This document shows, in pieces, positions 11,024 to 29,649 of a DNA stretch of 64,000 bases. Location: assembly GCA_960531495.1 (NCBI GenBank), contig OY482846.1, positions 31,752,817 to 31,816,816 of the forward strand, read 5' to 3'. The stretch is from Zeus faber (Eukaryota > Chordata > Actinopteri > Zeiformes > Zeidae). The notes beneath the pieces were generated by a model. It saw only the letters and a list, made by a program, of their open reading frames with translations. It made no database searches and was not told the origin of the DNA. The stretch's first letter is position 1. Every line of letters starts with the position of its first letter. The position numbers and the translations under genes are program-made.

Positions 11024-11564
11024 AACAGATGGGAAAAGCCATTAGGAGGTCAAAGTATAATTGACTAGTCTGGATGAAGAACAAAACGCTGTTTACTGCT
11101 TGTGCCTTGCAGGATGGAGCCGGTTTTCCTGTCTGCATGTGTCACGCCAACACCATACAGAACATGTGTTGTCATGAGGAAGACTTCTACATTACTTCCT
11201 TTACGCCACTCATTGGAAAATTTGGTCTTGAACCCAAAAGGTTGCTTGTTCATATCCCCAGGCTGGCTTGTCAGTGTTCAGCAGCAGTATTTAGGAGTTA
11301 TAGCACAGAAATGTTGTTATGGTCTTAATCCACAAAACATCTTCTTGAAATGTATTGTGAAGTCTGCTGTCAATCCAGGACCCAATGTATTTGTATGTAT
11401 TATATATGTATTTGGATTATTAACCATAATGTCGTCACCATCCAAGGTAGACTTACTGCGAGCTATGAGATTGTGAAACGATGGTATATGTTCCTGTAGA
11501 AGCCACAAGTCTCTATGACGTCAACCTTGTTTCAAGAAAAACGTGTTTGATTCGCCATGTCATG

Positions 11565-11740
11565 GAGAAGTATCACACTACCCACAATCCTAAAGTGTCA
11601 CAGCGACGTCTCTGATTGGTGGGGCTCGCGGTTACCATGGAAATGTTTCGTGGCAACATCCATGGCAACGTTTTACGTCGTTTTACGTAGTTTTACAACA
11701 GTTTTGCGACAGTTTTACATCACTGTCAGTGAGTGTAAGT
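11565..11740 (+). promoter_or_regulatory. Promoter-like patch (NF-Y, RFX and donor motifs)
   Basis: Within about 170 bases are ACTACCCACAATCC (11578-11591, loosely ZNF143-like), an inverted CCAAT box (GATTGGT, about 11612), two X-box-like half or near-palindromes (GGTTACCATGGAAA at about 11630 and ATCCATGGCAACG at about 11660), a run of GTTTTACG decamers and finally AGTGAGT|GTAAGT near 11733, a good splice donor. Together this looks like a promoter with an untranslated exon. No coding exon was found that it could serve. It may drive an unannotated RNA or be chance. Confidence 0.3.
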
Positions 11741-12417
11741 TACCGTTACCACAGAACCCTATGATTGTATATGTGACGTTTACCACAGTATAATACAATT
11801 ATAATAATAATAATAATAATACAATATAAACACTATGATAATGGCAAGGGTAAGAAGAAGAAGAAGAAGACACGCGCTAAACTATCGTTAGGTTGGAAGT
11901 CATTGAAAAGGTATCATTCGCAATTGTTTATGGGATGAGTAGTTCCTTCTCTTAGTTTCTCTTAATAGTCTTTGCCTTTTTTTTTTCCCGTTGTTCCAAT
12001 TATTATTATTTTTTTTTCCCCCCGAATCCAATGTTTTGTGGTCACGATTCATCTCGTAGTTGGTTGGATTGGTTCCAGGCTTAAAACTCTTTGTAGAAGC
12101 TTTTTCAGAAACGTCAGTGGAGTGAATGGATGGGAAATTCACATCCGGAACCGGAGCCATTCTAAAAGTGAGCGGTCACTGTTGAGCTCTATGACAGTTG
12201 CAAAGGAAGGACATCTGTACAAGAACCTGTACACTTAGTCCATTTGGTTTTTTATTTTATTTTATTTACTACCAGAGTAAGATTGCATAGTTGTATTCAA
12301 ACAATATAAAATTAATATTGCCAATCTCCAATGGCTGTCTGTATAGAATTTGCAGAACAATGTCAAAAGGTGACATTAGCATAACAATAAAATTCACATA
12401 AATCAAGAGAGGAACTA
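11741..12417. other. Intergenic DNA, no gene seen
   Basis: Contains short (AAT)n and (GAA)n runs at about 11806-11870 and T-rich tracts. No recognised coding segment. Confidence 0.5.
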
Positions 12418-12618
12418 ATGTCATTAATATCGACCGTAAACAGTACTGGGCCTAAAGCAGACCCCTGTGGAACGCCTTTATCAATTGGTAAAACGGACAG
12501 ATTTCCCATCCAGAGACTCATCAAGAATAATCTGGGAAATTTACTTTTTGTATTTGAATCCAGTTTCTCCTATAAGACACGGTTCTCCTACGTTCATCTG
12601 AAGATGTGGGTTGTTTAA
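12418..12618 (+). mobile_element. Possible LINE fragment
   Basis: A 66-residue frame contains STGPKADPCGTPL, which resembles the 'GPxTDPCGTP' segment I remember from fish LINE-derived open frames. Nothing else of a reverse transcriptase is visible, so the assignment is weak. Confidence 0.3.
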
Positions 12619-13059
12619 AACTCCTGGTTTGTCGCTGTTCTCTTAATGACACACGTCTTGATGCTGTGTAAGGGTTCCTGCATTTCGATGCTTCACCTGG
12701 AGTCTCACACTCCCATTCCTGTGCTACACGAGAGAGGATTTAGGTTTTCTGTTTGAACTATAGTATGGTTATAGATTGCCTTTATTTCAACCCAGATTGC
12801 CTTTATTTCAAACGACTGGAACTGTTGGTTTACAACCTCAAATTTAAGTGCATGAGCACCTGTTTCTAAATTCAACCAGATACAAGTGCAAGATAGCTGT
12901 AATTAATCCGAATAAAAATACTGTTATTAGTGATTTTTTGTAAGTTATTGCAACATAATAAGTGCTCATATATTGTTTGTGCATTATGTTAAAATAATAA
13001 CTTAGAACTAGTCAACCTCAACAGAAACAAGAATAGTTAGTCATAGGTAAGATATGATC

Positions 13060-13200
13060 AGGTATTCAGGTGTTCCTGAAAGAGCAGGGTCTTCAGGTGT
13101 TTCTTGGAGGTTGTGAGTGTCTCTGCAGATCGTAACAAGCTGGGGAGCTCCTTCCACCATTGTGGCACTATGCGTGAAAAGAGTCTGATGCGCGATGCAA
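13060..13200. repeat. Dispersed fish repeat, fragment
   Basis: 'gagcagggtcttcaggtgtt' followed by 'ctccttccaccattgtgg' matches a common fish repeat whose other parts occur at 19724-19950. Confidence 0.5.
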
Positions 13201-13534
13201 TGTGTGTCAAAAGCTGTCAAAAGAGACGGAACGAAAAGAGGCAGAAAAACACACCTTTTATTTTGGAAAGCAGGACTTAGTAGGACTTAGGTTGTGTGAA
13301 ACACGCTGACATTCAAACAAACCTTGTCATAGTACGTAAGCAGAGTTTACCGCTGTCTCTGGGAACGGCAGCTTGTGTTGTGTCAATATGGGATTTAGGG
13401 GAATTTTTTTGAGTTTGTGTTTTGAGAAGACCTTCTGATGTCATGGAGGACAGCACCCATAGTTATGATTTATTTTTTTTTTGCTGGCGACATTTTCGCT
13501 GACTTGTCTAAAGTTCATCGCTAAAGTATAAGTA

Positions 13535-13536
<2 letters not shown>

Positions 13537-13572
<36 letters not shown>

Positions 13573-13591
13573 GTGTGTGTGTGTGTGTGTG
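13537..13591. repeat. (GT)n microsatellite
   Basis: A GT tract with one GC interruption, ending in a G run. Confidence 0.95.
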
Positions 13592-15696
13592 GGGGGAGGG
13601 GCATGGTAATCTCATAGATTTGACATATAAGCAAGTGTGTGTGGAAGGTCTTGTTCGAAGCTCATTTGCAGCGGGAAGATTACAGTTTAGTCACAATTTG
13701 AAGACAAACGTCAACATGATGTGATGTGTCAACATGTTAGATTATTACAGCCTGATCCTGCCTTTCTGTGTCATCATTTCTATATAATCCATTTGGAGCT
13801 CCCTCCATGCTCTATGAGTTAATAAAAGTAGCCGACGCAATACTCAAATTCACATGAAACCGTTTCCTGAAATGCATTGTGGAATATCTGCACTTTGACC
13901 AGTAATTCAGTCCGTTTTAAGATTACAAGAGGAAAGATTCTTATTCCGCCTGTTGCTTTATAGGCCTAAATGTGAATTAAAGCACAAAGAATTAGTAGTG
14001 CGGGCTCCCCTCAATATATAAGACGTAAGAAAATTTTCAAATTGCAGTTGTCGCAAGAATTTAAAATTGGGACCTAGAAAACGGGGTCACGGGACAAAAA
14101 AGTTGCGAATCCCTGAGTTAAACCATGTTACTCTGTGGCTCTGTGAAATATTCAATTCTGATTGGTCGATAGCTGCGATCAGCGGTCAGTCATTTCCGAA
14201 TGATGACCGCTGTCTGTAATAACAACCGTGGCACGGGCAACCACTTTTCCGCTTGGTCCCCCTCCTGCCCAGTCCTACGTTTCCACGGAAGTGGTGTGGA
14301 GATGATGACAGAGGGTTGAAGCTGGCGGGCGTCCAGCTGGGTCAGGATCCCCTCCGGGCCATGGTTTCTAACTCAAAACGAGACAGAGGAACAGAGCGAT
14401 ACAGAGGAGGAATTAAAACCAATCAGGAAAATCTGGGGCTCATTTCTCGTTCTCTCGGGTCACAGTACGTGTCCAACTGCGATTCCCGTCGTTCCCACAG
14501 ACGCACATCGCACAAAACAATGTCTTGACTCGAAAGGTTCATCAACGACTCATTCATTTTCATAGTAGCTGGAGCGCTCTCTTCCTAATATTTGTAATAC
14601 GTAAACCGCAGCACTATTTCCTGGCGCTATCCAGTACAGACAGTTTTTGGGCTTGATGAGGACATTTCCAATACATAAATCCAAGATAGTTAGATGGATA
14701 CTTCATTCATTCAAAAATAGAACAACAATTGCCAATATGCAATAAACCTAGGAATTCACTAATACTATTAGGAAAATTGTCAATATACAATCTTAATCTT
14801 GATCTTGATAACACTAAAAAAATAAGATAACCTACAAATAAACCTTAAAAAAAAACTTTAATTTGAAACACAGAAATAAACTTGCTCTAGAAATAGTCCT
14901 AAAGACAGATAAAGTGACACAGCGTTGCGGTTAGGATTTTGGTGATTTATAACATCCAATCACAGAGAAGAGGAGCATGCAATTAACATCCTGCTTGAGG
15001 CACCAGTGAATTTCCCCACATTGAAATGACACCTCACAGCTCTGTAATTGAGAGGGCAGATCCCTGTGCGATGCTCGCGATGTGAGACTTGCAAACGATT
15101 CCTCCTTGGCACACAAAGTCACTCTGGCGGATGGGTCCTTTGTTCATTTCAGTTCGTTCGCAACTCGGGAGTCTCGAACCTCGATTCCCGCATGCGGATG
15201 CCACTGATTTATACATTGCACTCCACCAAAACAAATCCTCTTGACAGAGTGAAAGGACTCTCCGGACAATTTAATTCACAACTCGTCTCTCGTTCATGTT
15301 CAGGAAGTCCTCCCTCGCTCAGGAGGCCCTCCCTCGCGTTTCAGCGTCTGAATCGAACGAACAAAGAGTCGGAAAATCTAACAAATCTTTTTCTCCTGAG
15401 TGAGTTGTCAAGAACCCAATCCGGGAAAAAAGAGCCGAACCTTTCATTACTATTTGCTTCCACAGATCCAGTTAGTTCAGAAGTTAGTGCTCAGGGCTTG
15501 GGAACGTAGACACGGCGTGGCTGCAGCCTGACATGCTTATTATGAGCCTCGGGATTGCTGTGATTATATGCTTCATTATATTTTCCAAACATGTGAAAAC
15601 TCTAAAGGAGAGAGTGTATGTTGTGCCTGGCTGCACCCAACTGGTGATCACGTTCTGCCAGCCAGCCATTTTGGTGAGAGATACTTAAATTATTTT

Positions 15697-15698
<2 letters not shown>
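13592..15698. other. Gene-poor stretch with repeat fragments
   Basis: No gene is recognised. Stretches at about 14380-14570 and 15060-15450 share 'aggaagtcctccctcgctc' and related words with 56400-56590, and so belong to one diverged repeat family. The open frames at 14253-14528 and 15048-15509 lie inside this repeat. Confidence 0.45.

Positions 15699-15739
<41 letters not shown>
15699..15739. repeat. (TA)n microsatellite
   Basis: A pure TA tract of about 40 bases. Confidence 0.95.
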
Positions 15740-15744
<5 letters not shown>

Positions 15745-15924
15745 CTAAGGCGCTTTTTTTTTCACTTTGCCTTTGAGGTCACATAATGAAAACTCACTTT
15801 CACTGCTTGTGCACATACAGTACGTTTGTGTTTCTGATGGACCTACTAACGTACACTGTGAAATGAGACAACTTAGTTGGTTGTTGTCAGCTGTCTATCT
15901 CAGAAAACATGTGAGCTGTTCACA

Positions 15925-16893
15925 AACCCCACCAACCACACAAACCACACCATCCCCACACCACATACCCCCAACACCAAACTGAGGCCAGGGATAATAC
16001 CTGGCTGAAGCCTACCCCCCCCCCCCCCCCCCCCACCAAGCAGAGAACAAAAAAAAAAATAGAAAATACAGACTCTGACCGAGGGTTACTATACCTAAAA
16101 TAAAAAAAACAGACTCTGAAACAGGCTTCCCATACCATAAACCCACAAATGACCCAAAAAAGATTAACTGGTCCCCTTCTAGGGGACCTGGATCCCCGGA
16201 ACAGCACGGTCCACCGGCCTCCTTCCCCCAGTGCGACGATAGACTGCCCCCTCCTCCTTTCCGGAGCGTGGGGCCTCGGGCTGCTGTGCCGACTGATGAA
16301 GGCGTGGCCAGAATTGACTGTTGCAGGGGCTGCATGAAGGGGTGGCCTGGCTGATGTGCTGCTGGATGGTCCTGGCAGTGGCTGCTGGGCAGAGGAGCTA
16401 GCCCATGGTGGCTGCCTCTCCCCCCGGTCCTCCGCCGGAGTGTTGTTACTGTGGGCTGCTCCTGCCAGTCGGGAGAGGGTTGGTGCTGGGTCCGCCCATT
16501 GACCCGCTGGTGGCTCCATTGCGTCTTGCCCTTCTGTGTCCCTTCCCCATGCCGGAGAGTCCTTGTTCAGGTGCCAGTGTGGCCATTTTGCCTACCACGC
16601 GCCACCCAAGTGCCGTGTTCAGGGACCTCCGGCAGAGAGACACAGACAGGGTTGTAGAAAACACAGAATTTTATTGTAGAGAGGGGGCTTGATCGAACAA
16701 GCCGCGGGGCAGCTGGTCACAGGTCATGACAGGGCTCCTCTCTCCTAAGAGTGTGTGGGGATGGGGGTTTTAACCTGTTGCTCGTTAGACCAAGCAATGA
16801 GCAACAGGTATGCAGCCACTCTGATCCTGGGTCCCTAGTTACCTAGATTCAGGTCAGGTGTGGCTGCTTAAACCACACCATCCCCAAATCACA
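15925..16893 (-). mobile_element. Possible non-autonomous LTR retroelement
   Basis: Read on the minus strand, 16893-16560 matches the repeats at 27699-27975 and 57529-57825. All three carry the same GGGGATGG start, a CAATAAA polyadenylation-like motif and a CCTGAA...CACTTGGGTGG end, which is the plan of a long terminal repeat. About 600 bases of other sequence follow, with a short frame beginning MEPPAGQW at 16519. At about 15965 the motif GTGTGGGGATGGTGTGG returns, as if a second, truncated terminal repeat began there. No reverse transcriptase is seen. A SINE or other dispersed repeat is an alternative. Confidence 0.4.
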
Positions 16894-17099
16894 GCAGGCA
16901 AGAAAAAAAGACATTTCAAAATGTGGTCACCCTAAGCTAAGAGCTAATCATTGGAAGTGCTCTGTTGGCTGCACAGAAGAGTGCTAATCTTTTGAAGGAA
17001 AGATGAATCAATACCAACTGTCCGTGACAAAACTGCAGACGAGGGAAATGTAAGTGTTTAAAAAATAATTGTGCTGTGTTCCTTTTGCCGTTTTTGAAC

Positions 17100-17210
17100 A
17101 TACCTGTCAACCCTCCTGTTTTTCCCAGGATTCTCCAGCATTTTACCCTTCTCTCCTGCTGTCCTCCCATTTAAATATGTTCCCGTAAATCTACCGTATT
17201 TTTTACTTTT
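17100..17210. repeat. Dispersed repeat ('cctgtcaaccctcctgtttt')
   Basis: This matches, from memory, the end of a hAT-type repeat common in fish (TGTCAACCCTCC, TTCTCC and TGTCCTCCC words). Confidence 0.45.
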
Positions 17211-19723
17211 CTAAAAAAAAAACGTTAGCAGTGCACCACGTGATCACAGCGATCTCCGCGATGCGCTGCACATTTCTCCAAACAAAACCATTTAAAACAG
17301 TGTGTTATTATTGTAGATGTATATAGAGAGGCCCACCCCACACAACCAGTCTCGGAGTGGTGGGTGGCAGCAGCTCATTTGCATCTAAAGGGTCAGACAC
17401 TGAAACAGTGTCAGGAACAGGAGGGGTTTTGAGGTGTAATTTTAAGCAAAAAACTTTAAAGACATATTTTGAGGAACTCAGAGACCTATATGAACTTGTT
17501 GAAAAGGACTTGGACATTTAAAGCTACAATACACAGCTTGATTTAAAATTTTATTGCAAAAGCCTTAATTATGTAAAAAAAAAAAAAAAAAAATCCAGTT
17601 AGATTTACTGATGCAGAGCAATCTACAGGGCAGCAGTTCACTTTTCTAAACTGGAATCCAGATCATATTCGATATTGCGCTTCATTTTACACTCCACTGT
17701 TCTACAGTAAGCGATGGAGTGGGGTCATTGGACTGGATCAATAACGTCAATCAATCACACCTGCAATTGGCCAGCTTTGCCAGCTTCAATATAGATTTAT
17801 AAACCCATGCCAAGAGAAACAGCCAAAACTACACTGGCACAGAATATATGTATAATTTATTTATATATATATAAATTTTTACACACAGAACTTAAAAAAC
17901 CACAGAATTCCACTGGTCGTCAATAAGAACCGCGTGAGAGAGAATAACACTGGCCTGGCCTGATGGCTGGAGCTACAGATCATTATGGGATGGTCCCTGG
18001 ATCCGAGTGCTGAACTGCAGGGAAAAACAAACAAATCGGTCAGGAGCTGCTGGATTGCCAAGGTAACCTTTGGCCAAAAAAAGGCATCTAAGCTAACTGC
18101 TACTGCACTGAAATCCTTCCCCCATGTTTACACTTTTATAGACTTATACACGATTCAGTTGAAGCAAGGGCAGAAAAATACTGTTGGACGTGGAGCTAGA
18201 CAGACCGATGTTCCTCTGTCAATTTAGTGTCATTTGGACAGTCGGAAATACTATAACTTAACAATAAGAATAACAAAAAAATTACGAATACTCTTCTGCC
18301 ATTACGCAATCACATCAATCACTGCACTTGTCTTTTTTGAGGAAAATATGACTTTTGGAGGCAACAATTCTCCATCATACATGCTTTATTTCGCCATCAG
18401 TTCACTTTATTAATGTTAATGTTGGATCTCACCATATCCACTATCAAATCTCTTTTTATGGAAGTGAATTGTGTGTATTTTTTTTCACACTTTGCAAAAC
18501 ACTATATCAAGGGATTTTTAAACTCTCCTTCATGGAACATGGTAAATGTCCATCTGGGCAAACCACTCACTGTTGTTCTGGAAAACACAAGCGCTCTCAT
18601 TTTCCCTGAGATCATTTTTGGATGCAAATCCCAGACGCAGTTCATCTGACAGCCTCTGGGGGGAGGATTCGATTGTCGGATGCGTTTTCCGATTCGGTGT
18701 GAAGCGAGCTTAAGATAAACGCATTTTGCAGCTGCATCGCAATTTTCAATCACTCGTAATTTTTCCAGAAAAAATATTTTTTTCTGGAAAAAATGGAATG
18801 GAACTGCATATTTAAGTGCATTTCATGTTAAGCGCAATCCAACAAAATCAATCATTCATGTTGTATAATATAGTTATATAATATAGTGAGAAAATAACTG
18901 AACTCTGCACAGTGCCATCTCGGCCCTGCTACGGTGGCCCACAAGGTACAGCAAAATGGGCCCTTATTATACTAAATTGTTTAATTATCCAGTGCATGGA
19001 AGCTATTTTGGTTTATTTGGCTATTTTAGTGTTTTATTTGCCTACTCTTTTATATTTGGCTATTTATCTTTCAGCCTGTTCAGCCTTTTATTCTAATTAT
19101 CTGTACAGCAATTGTCACCATTATAAATTCCTTATACATGAAAATGTACTTGGCCGAATAAACTGATTTTTTTGGGGAAAAACATGTTTGGCTCGTGTAA
19201 CCCTTTGGGAATCGATGGGTTTGTTAAACAGTAGATCCCGACTGAACCCTCTAATCAGGGTTGAAAAATGGTGAACATATAGATACAGTAGGCACAAACA
19301 CATGCACATACAGGATGAACACACACATGCATTAAAAACAGGCACTGAGGCTGTCAGTAAATGAAATTTATCTTAAGTAACTTAAGATACAAGATAAAAA
19401 ACAGACCGCTTAGGGTTTGTTTTTGTTTTCTTAAGTTGAAGGATCAACTCAAATCTGTCCAAACACCTTCGGTTCCACATCACGCAATGGGACAGTTTTT
19501 CTTAGATTACCCTGATCCTCTCCCTGAGATGCTCGGACCCCCTCAAAGAAACAGCCAAACCTTCCCACGGCCCGACACCTAATACCTGCCAAGACCCGAG
19601 GTGGGACCCAGCGTGGACCCCCCACAGAGGGACTATTTGTTTTCACAATGTTCATTGGTAGGTCTATGTTACCACGTTAACTCATCCACCTGAGATTCAT
19701 CACACTGACTACAAAATGTTGCA
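17211..19723. other. Gene-poor intergenic DNA
   Basis: AT-rich sequence with an A18-type run near 17576. At about 19115-19165 it has a short piece resembling the 'gtacctgg-cgaataaa' tail also found near 27.0, 33.4 and 39.0 kb. No conserved coding exon was recognised on either strand. Confidence 0.5.
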
Positions 19724-19950
19724 TTACATTACATTACATCTAGTCATTTAGCAGACGCTTTTATCCAAAGCGACTTACGAGGGAGAATAACATTCAAGCT
19801 ACATTGCGACAGAGATTAGTGTAACAACAACATTAGTGTAACAATAAATACTGCAAGGTGGTGCTCAGTAATTGTAGGTTAGGACAGGAGGTACTCACTG
19901 AAGAGCTGGGTCTTCAAGTGCTTCTTAAAGACAAGAGAGGGAGGTCCCTG
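19724..19950. repeat. Dispersed fish repeat ('gcagacgcttttatccaaag')
   Basis: Contains 'gtcatttagcagacgctttt' and 'atccaaagcgacttacgagg', the hallmark of a repeat found across teleosts, followed by 'agctgggtcttcaagtgctt'. Related copies are at 31460-31680 and, in part, at 13060-13200. Confidence 0.7.
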
Positions 19951-21278
19951 CTCTGGTCATTTTTGGCATTTTTGCATCAGGATTCGAAGATCTGTTTGAT
20001 GGCAATCCCACATCACTAAAAGGTGATAATGGGTAATTATCGTGTTTGAAGTGCAGGCCCTATTCACTCCATCTTCTCTCTCTTTCTCTCAGCCTTTCTC
20101 TTTCATCGATATAGTTTGTTCTTTCGTCATCTAATTCTATCATATTTAGCAGTGTGCTAAAATGATACGAGTGAGTTTCTGTGTGTTCACCGTTTGTTTT
20201 ACAAACCAATTTATTTATTTATTTTCAAAATGAACAAAGTATGAATTGCATAAAAGGTCTTTTGGCTCTCATGGTGTTGTTAGACAGGCCTTGTAGCTGG
20301 TTGAAATGGTATTGACTTTTCTTTGTTAATTACGGTATATTCACATTTCACAACTCCATAGTGACAGTGGTCCGACTGTTTGTCTTTTTCTGCCCTTGCT
20401 GCCTTTGATTATCTTATAAAGCTCTGGTATATATCGGTTATCTGACCAGATCATAAAACTGTTGCGCTGTCGACAGAAGTTTATTTGGGTCTTGGTCCTT
20501 TTACACATAATTATTGTGACAACACCGCCACCCTGTGGCCCCCCTTATAGATTGCACGTATTATTAGACTTTTCAAAACAGTCATTTAAAAGTAATTTCA
20601 GATGCATTGTTTGTTTGTTCGTTTATTCATTTGTTTTTAGTTATTCAATTGGCAGGATGCAAGACCAGATGAATCTTTTTTTTTATTTGCGCACTTTCAT
20701 TTTTACGTGTTTACCCAATTTCTGGTTCCTTGCTGAACATCGCTGAGCTGAGTGCAGTTGAATGCACTTCGTTTCGCAAAGTTATACCTCATTCTGTATC
20801 ATTGTCTTGCTCTGTTTCTCTATATATATATATATAGATTTTTTTTTTTAATATAAAATAAAGATAATTAATATTAAATAAAGTTTTATTCCATACATTA
20901 CAACAATTGTTTTGCACTTTCACTTTACGGATGTTTGGTTTTTCAACAAATAATCGCTTGAACTCGACTTATGCTTGAATGTTTGCATCATATTTGCCCT
21001 GCTGACCCCTGATGGCCCGTGAAGGTACTGCAAGAGAGCTCTGCCCAGACTGTCCATACGTACAGTAGTTTCATAGGCAGAAGTAATTCAAATACAATGC
21101 ACAATTGTCTTTAAAAGAAAGAGTCAAATTAATTATTTCTTCATATTTTTTTTAAATCGTCTTCATAGACAGGCCTATATTTAATTTAAACAATATTCTT
21201 CTGTTTCATGACAGTCTATCTTCCGTTTAATATGATATTATCACAATATGATAATACCATAAATGTTGCGCTCTCTCA
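19951..21278. other. Intergenic DNA, no gene seen
   Basis: AT-rich with a short TATA run at 20821-20835. No recognised coding segment. Confidence 0.5.
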
Positions 21279-21293
21279 TATATATATATATAT

Positions 21294-21347
<54 letters not shown>

Positions 21348-21354
21348 GTGTATG
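21279..21354. repeat. (TA)n(GT)n microsatellite
   Basis: A compound TA then GT tract with a GCGT interruption. Confidence 0.95.
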
Positions 21355-21599
21355 TATCGTTCAAAACACACGTTATAATTTCATTCATTTCATTCATTAA
21401 ATCTGTTAAATTAGGTTAAGTACCAAGGAAGTAAACCAAATGTCTCCTGCTACGACTAAGTCGCAGAATACTATTTGATTTGAGTCCATATTCATTTAAA
21501 AATAAATGTGATGAATATCAAATGTATTTTATTTGTTTTTGTTTTTTTTCCACATAATGTTACGGATTACTACTTTAAACACTAACAACCGTCTATGCA

Positions 21600-22285
21600 A
21601 CGCTTTTAAGCATTAAACGCATGCAACGCACCCTTGATACAGTACATGCCCTGGAGAGAGTACTGCGTGCGTGCGGACGTGAGGCAGGCTGTATGCGCTC
21701 TCACAGTGGGCGGTGTCGGATCCTATTGCCGCGAGATACTCCGCTCACTCTGCTCAATCGCCGCCTTCTTTCCCCGCGCAGATGGAGGCTGTGGTCACAT
21801 AATGTTCTCTGGGGCTGAAGCTGAGACGCTAGAAGACTGGAAGACTGGGAATAAAAAGAGAGACCGGGGTCCACACTTTGGAATTACCTGCTGGAGCTAA
21901 CCCGGCATTCTCAGAGAAAGCGGAAAATGAATGAGTATTTTCCCTCCCGCTGGACCAGGAGCAGTTGAGGAACATTTTGGAGAGAACTCTGTATGGGATT
22001 TATTCACCAGCAAATTGATTTTCACCAAGTTTTAAAACATTTTGTTTGTTTGTTTGTTTGTTTTTTTTAACTGGAGAAAGGTGTAAATGGGAAAAGTGTA
22101 GATGGCCAAGGTCCTTGCATAATTGTCTCATTGCAATTATAAATTGATCCGTCAGTGGCTTTATTTATTTTTTTTACACTTCCCTTTTAAGAGTTTTTTA
22201 GTTATTGATGAAGCATGTTAATATATAGTCAATGCATTTCCGAATTCAAAGTCTGATTTTGTTGAGCCAGCACTCACATTCCACA
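21600..22285 (+). promoter_or_regulatory. Probable 5' region of ccdc80
   Basis: The stretch 21620-21960 is richer in CG than its surroundings and holds a repeated 'gaagactggaagactggga' motif at 21831-21849. It could be the untranslated first exon of ccdc80. No firm start site or splice donor could be chosen. Confidence 0.3.
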
Positions 22286-28605
<6,320 letters not shown>

Positions 28606-29051
28606 AGAGGCCTGGGAGACAGTGGGCTGCGATTTGTTGACATGTGCGAGTTAGGGTTTGCAGCGGGCATTTCAGGCTCAGGTCCAATTGGAATTGAAAC
28701 AAATCCATTGCTGTCGTTCTGATGTTTGTGCTTTTCTCAACAGACCAGACGCTTCACTAAATCAGGTCCAGTGAAGTAGGTTTGGAGAAGTTGTTTACTG
28801 AACCCAGTCTCACACCCCTCACTGTGAATTTCCAGAGAGTCAGAGCAGTTTGGTGTTTACTGCACCGTCCTTCTCAGCCAGTTCCTCGGTCCAGGGCATT
28901 AACACATCCGTCCAAGTCCTCTAGTTTAATTTGGGGGCTATTTGGAACCAGAACATGAACAATATAAAGCCAAATGTTTTACTCTTCTCTTACTGGCGAT
29001 AACTTTGGATGTTTAATCAGTAATTTTGTTTGGCACAATTTGTATTAATAT

Positions 29052-29057
29052 AATAAA
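29052..29057 (+). other. Candidate polyadenylation signal of ccdc80
   Basis: AATAAA about 450 bases past the stop codon, the first good match in the intergenic space before atg3. Confidence 0.45.
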
Positions 29058-29429
29058 ATTTAGAATGTGGTACTCTATTGTAATGTGTTTTTGTTTTCTC
29101 TATCGTGCCATTTCCATAATGAGGCTGCACGCAAGAAGTATTTGGAAATCTCAATTAATTACACAATTAATTGTACGCCAAGCTGTATGCCCTTTAGTTC
29201 ACCTATGTGGCTATGACATTAGGGCTGTCCCAACAAATACTCCATGTCTCCTGGAAATCATAAGCACATTTTTTTTTTTTGTTGTTATTTTATTCATATA
29301 TTCAACTTTCAAGTGAACAATTAAAAAAAAATTATTAATAATAATAATAATAATAATAATTACTTCCCTAACAACGTTTGATTTTGAAAACAAATACCGA
29401 GATAATTCAATCGTTTGGCTTCGCACTCA

Positions 29430-29649
29430 TCAACCCCCCCCCCCCCCACTCGCCGACCCGTTTCCTCCCGCGAGAACCTTCGGCTCTCCTCGCGATGGTT
29501 CGTTTAGCCGGAAAAGGCTCTCGCCGTTCGACCCGGGTCATGTGACTTGCTGTGACGCGCCGCCCGAGTGTGTCAAAGCGAGCAGACGTTCAGGTGTCGC
29601 GTCGCGTCGCTACGTCGCCGGGGGGGGGAGGAAGCTATACAACTTGGCG
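29430..29649 (+). promoter_or_regulatory. atg3 promoter with CLEAR-like E-box
   Basis: A GC-rich patch precedes the atg3 start codon. At 29537-29546 it contains GTCATGTGAC, one base from the TFEB/TFE3 CLEAR core GTCACGTGAC and containing the MITF M-box TCATGTG. It lies about 104 bases before the ATG. TFEB-family control is established for many autophagy genes; for this site it is inference. Confidence 0.5.

Noticed and set aside
11102-11476. 124-residue plus-strand open frame
   Set aside because: No recognisable domain, no codon pattern or splice context, and not repeated as a coding unit elsewhere.
15048-15509. 153-residue plus-strand open frame
   Set aside because: No recognisable domain. 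It lies within a dispersed repeat that also occurs at 56.4 kb.
22232-22285. Upstream in-frame Met of ccdc80
   Set aside because: Its context is poor (T at -3). Using it would place 18 extra residues before a good signal peptide.
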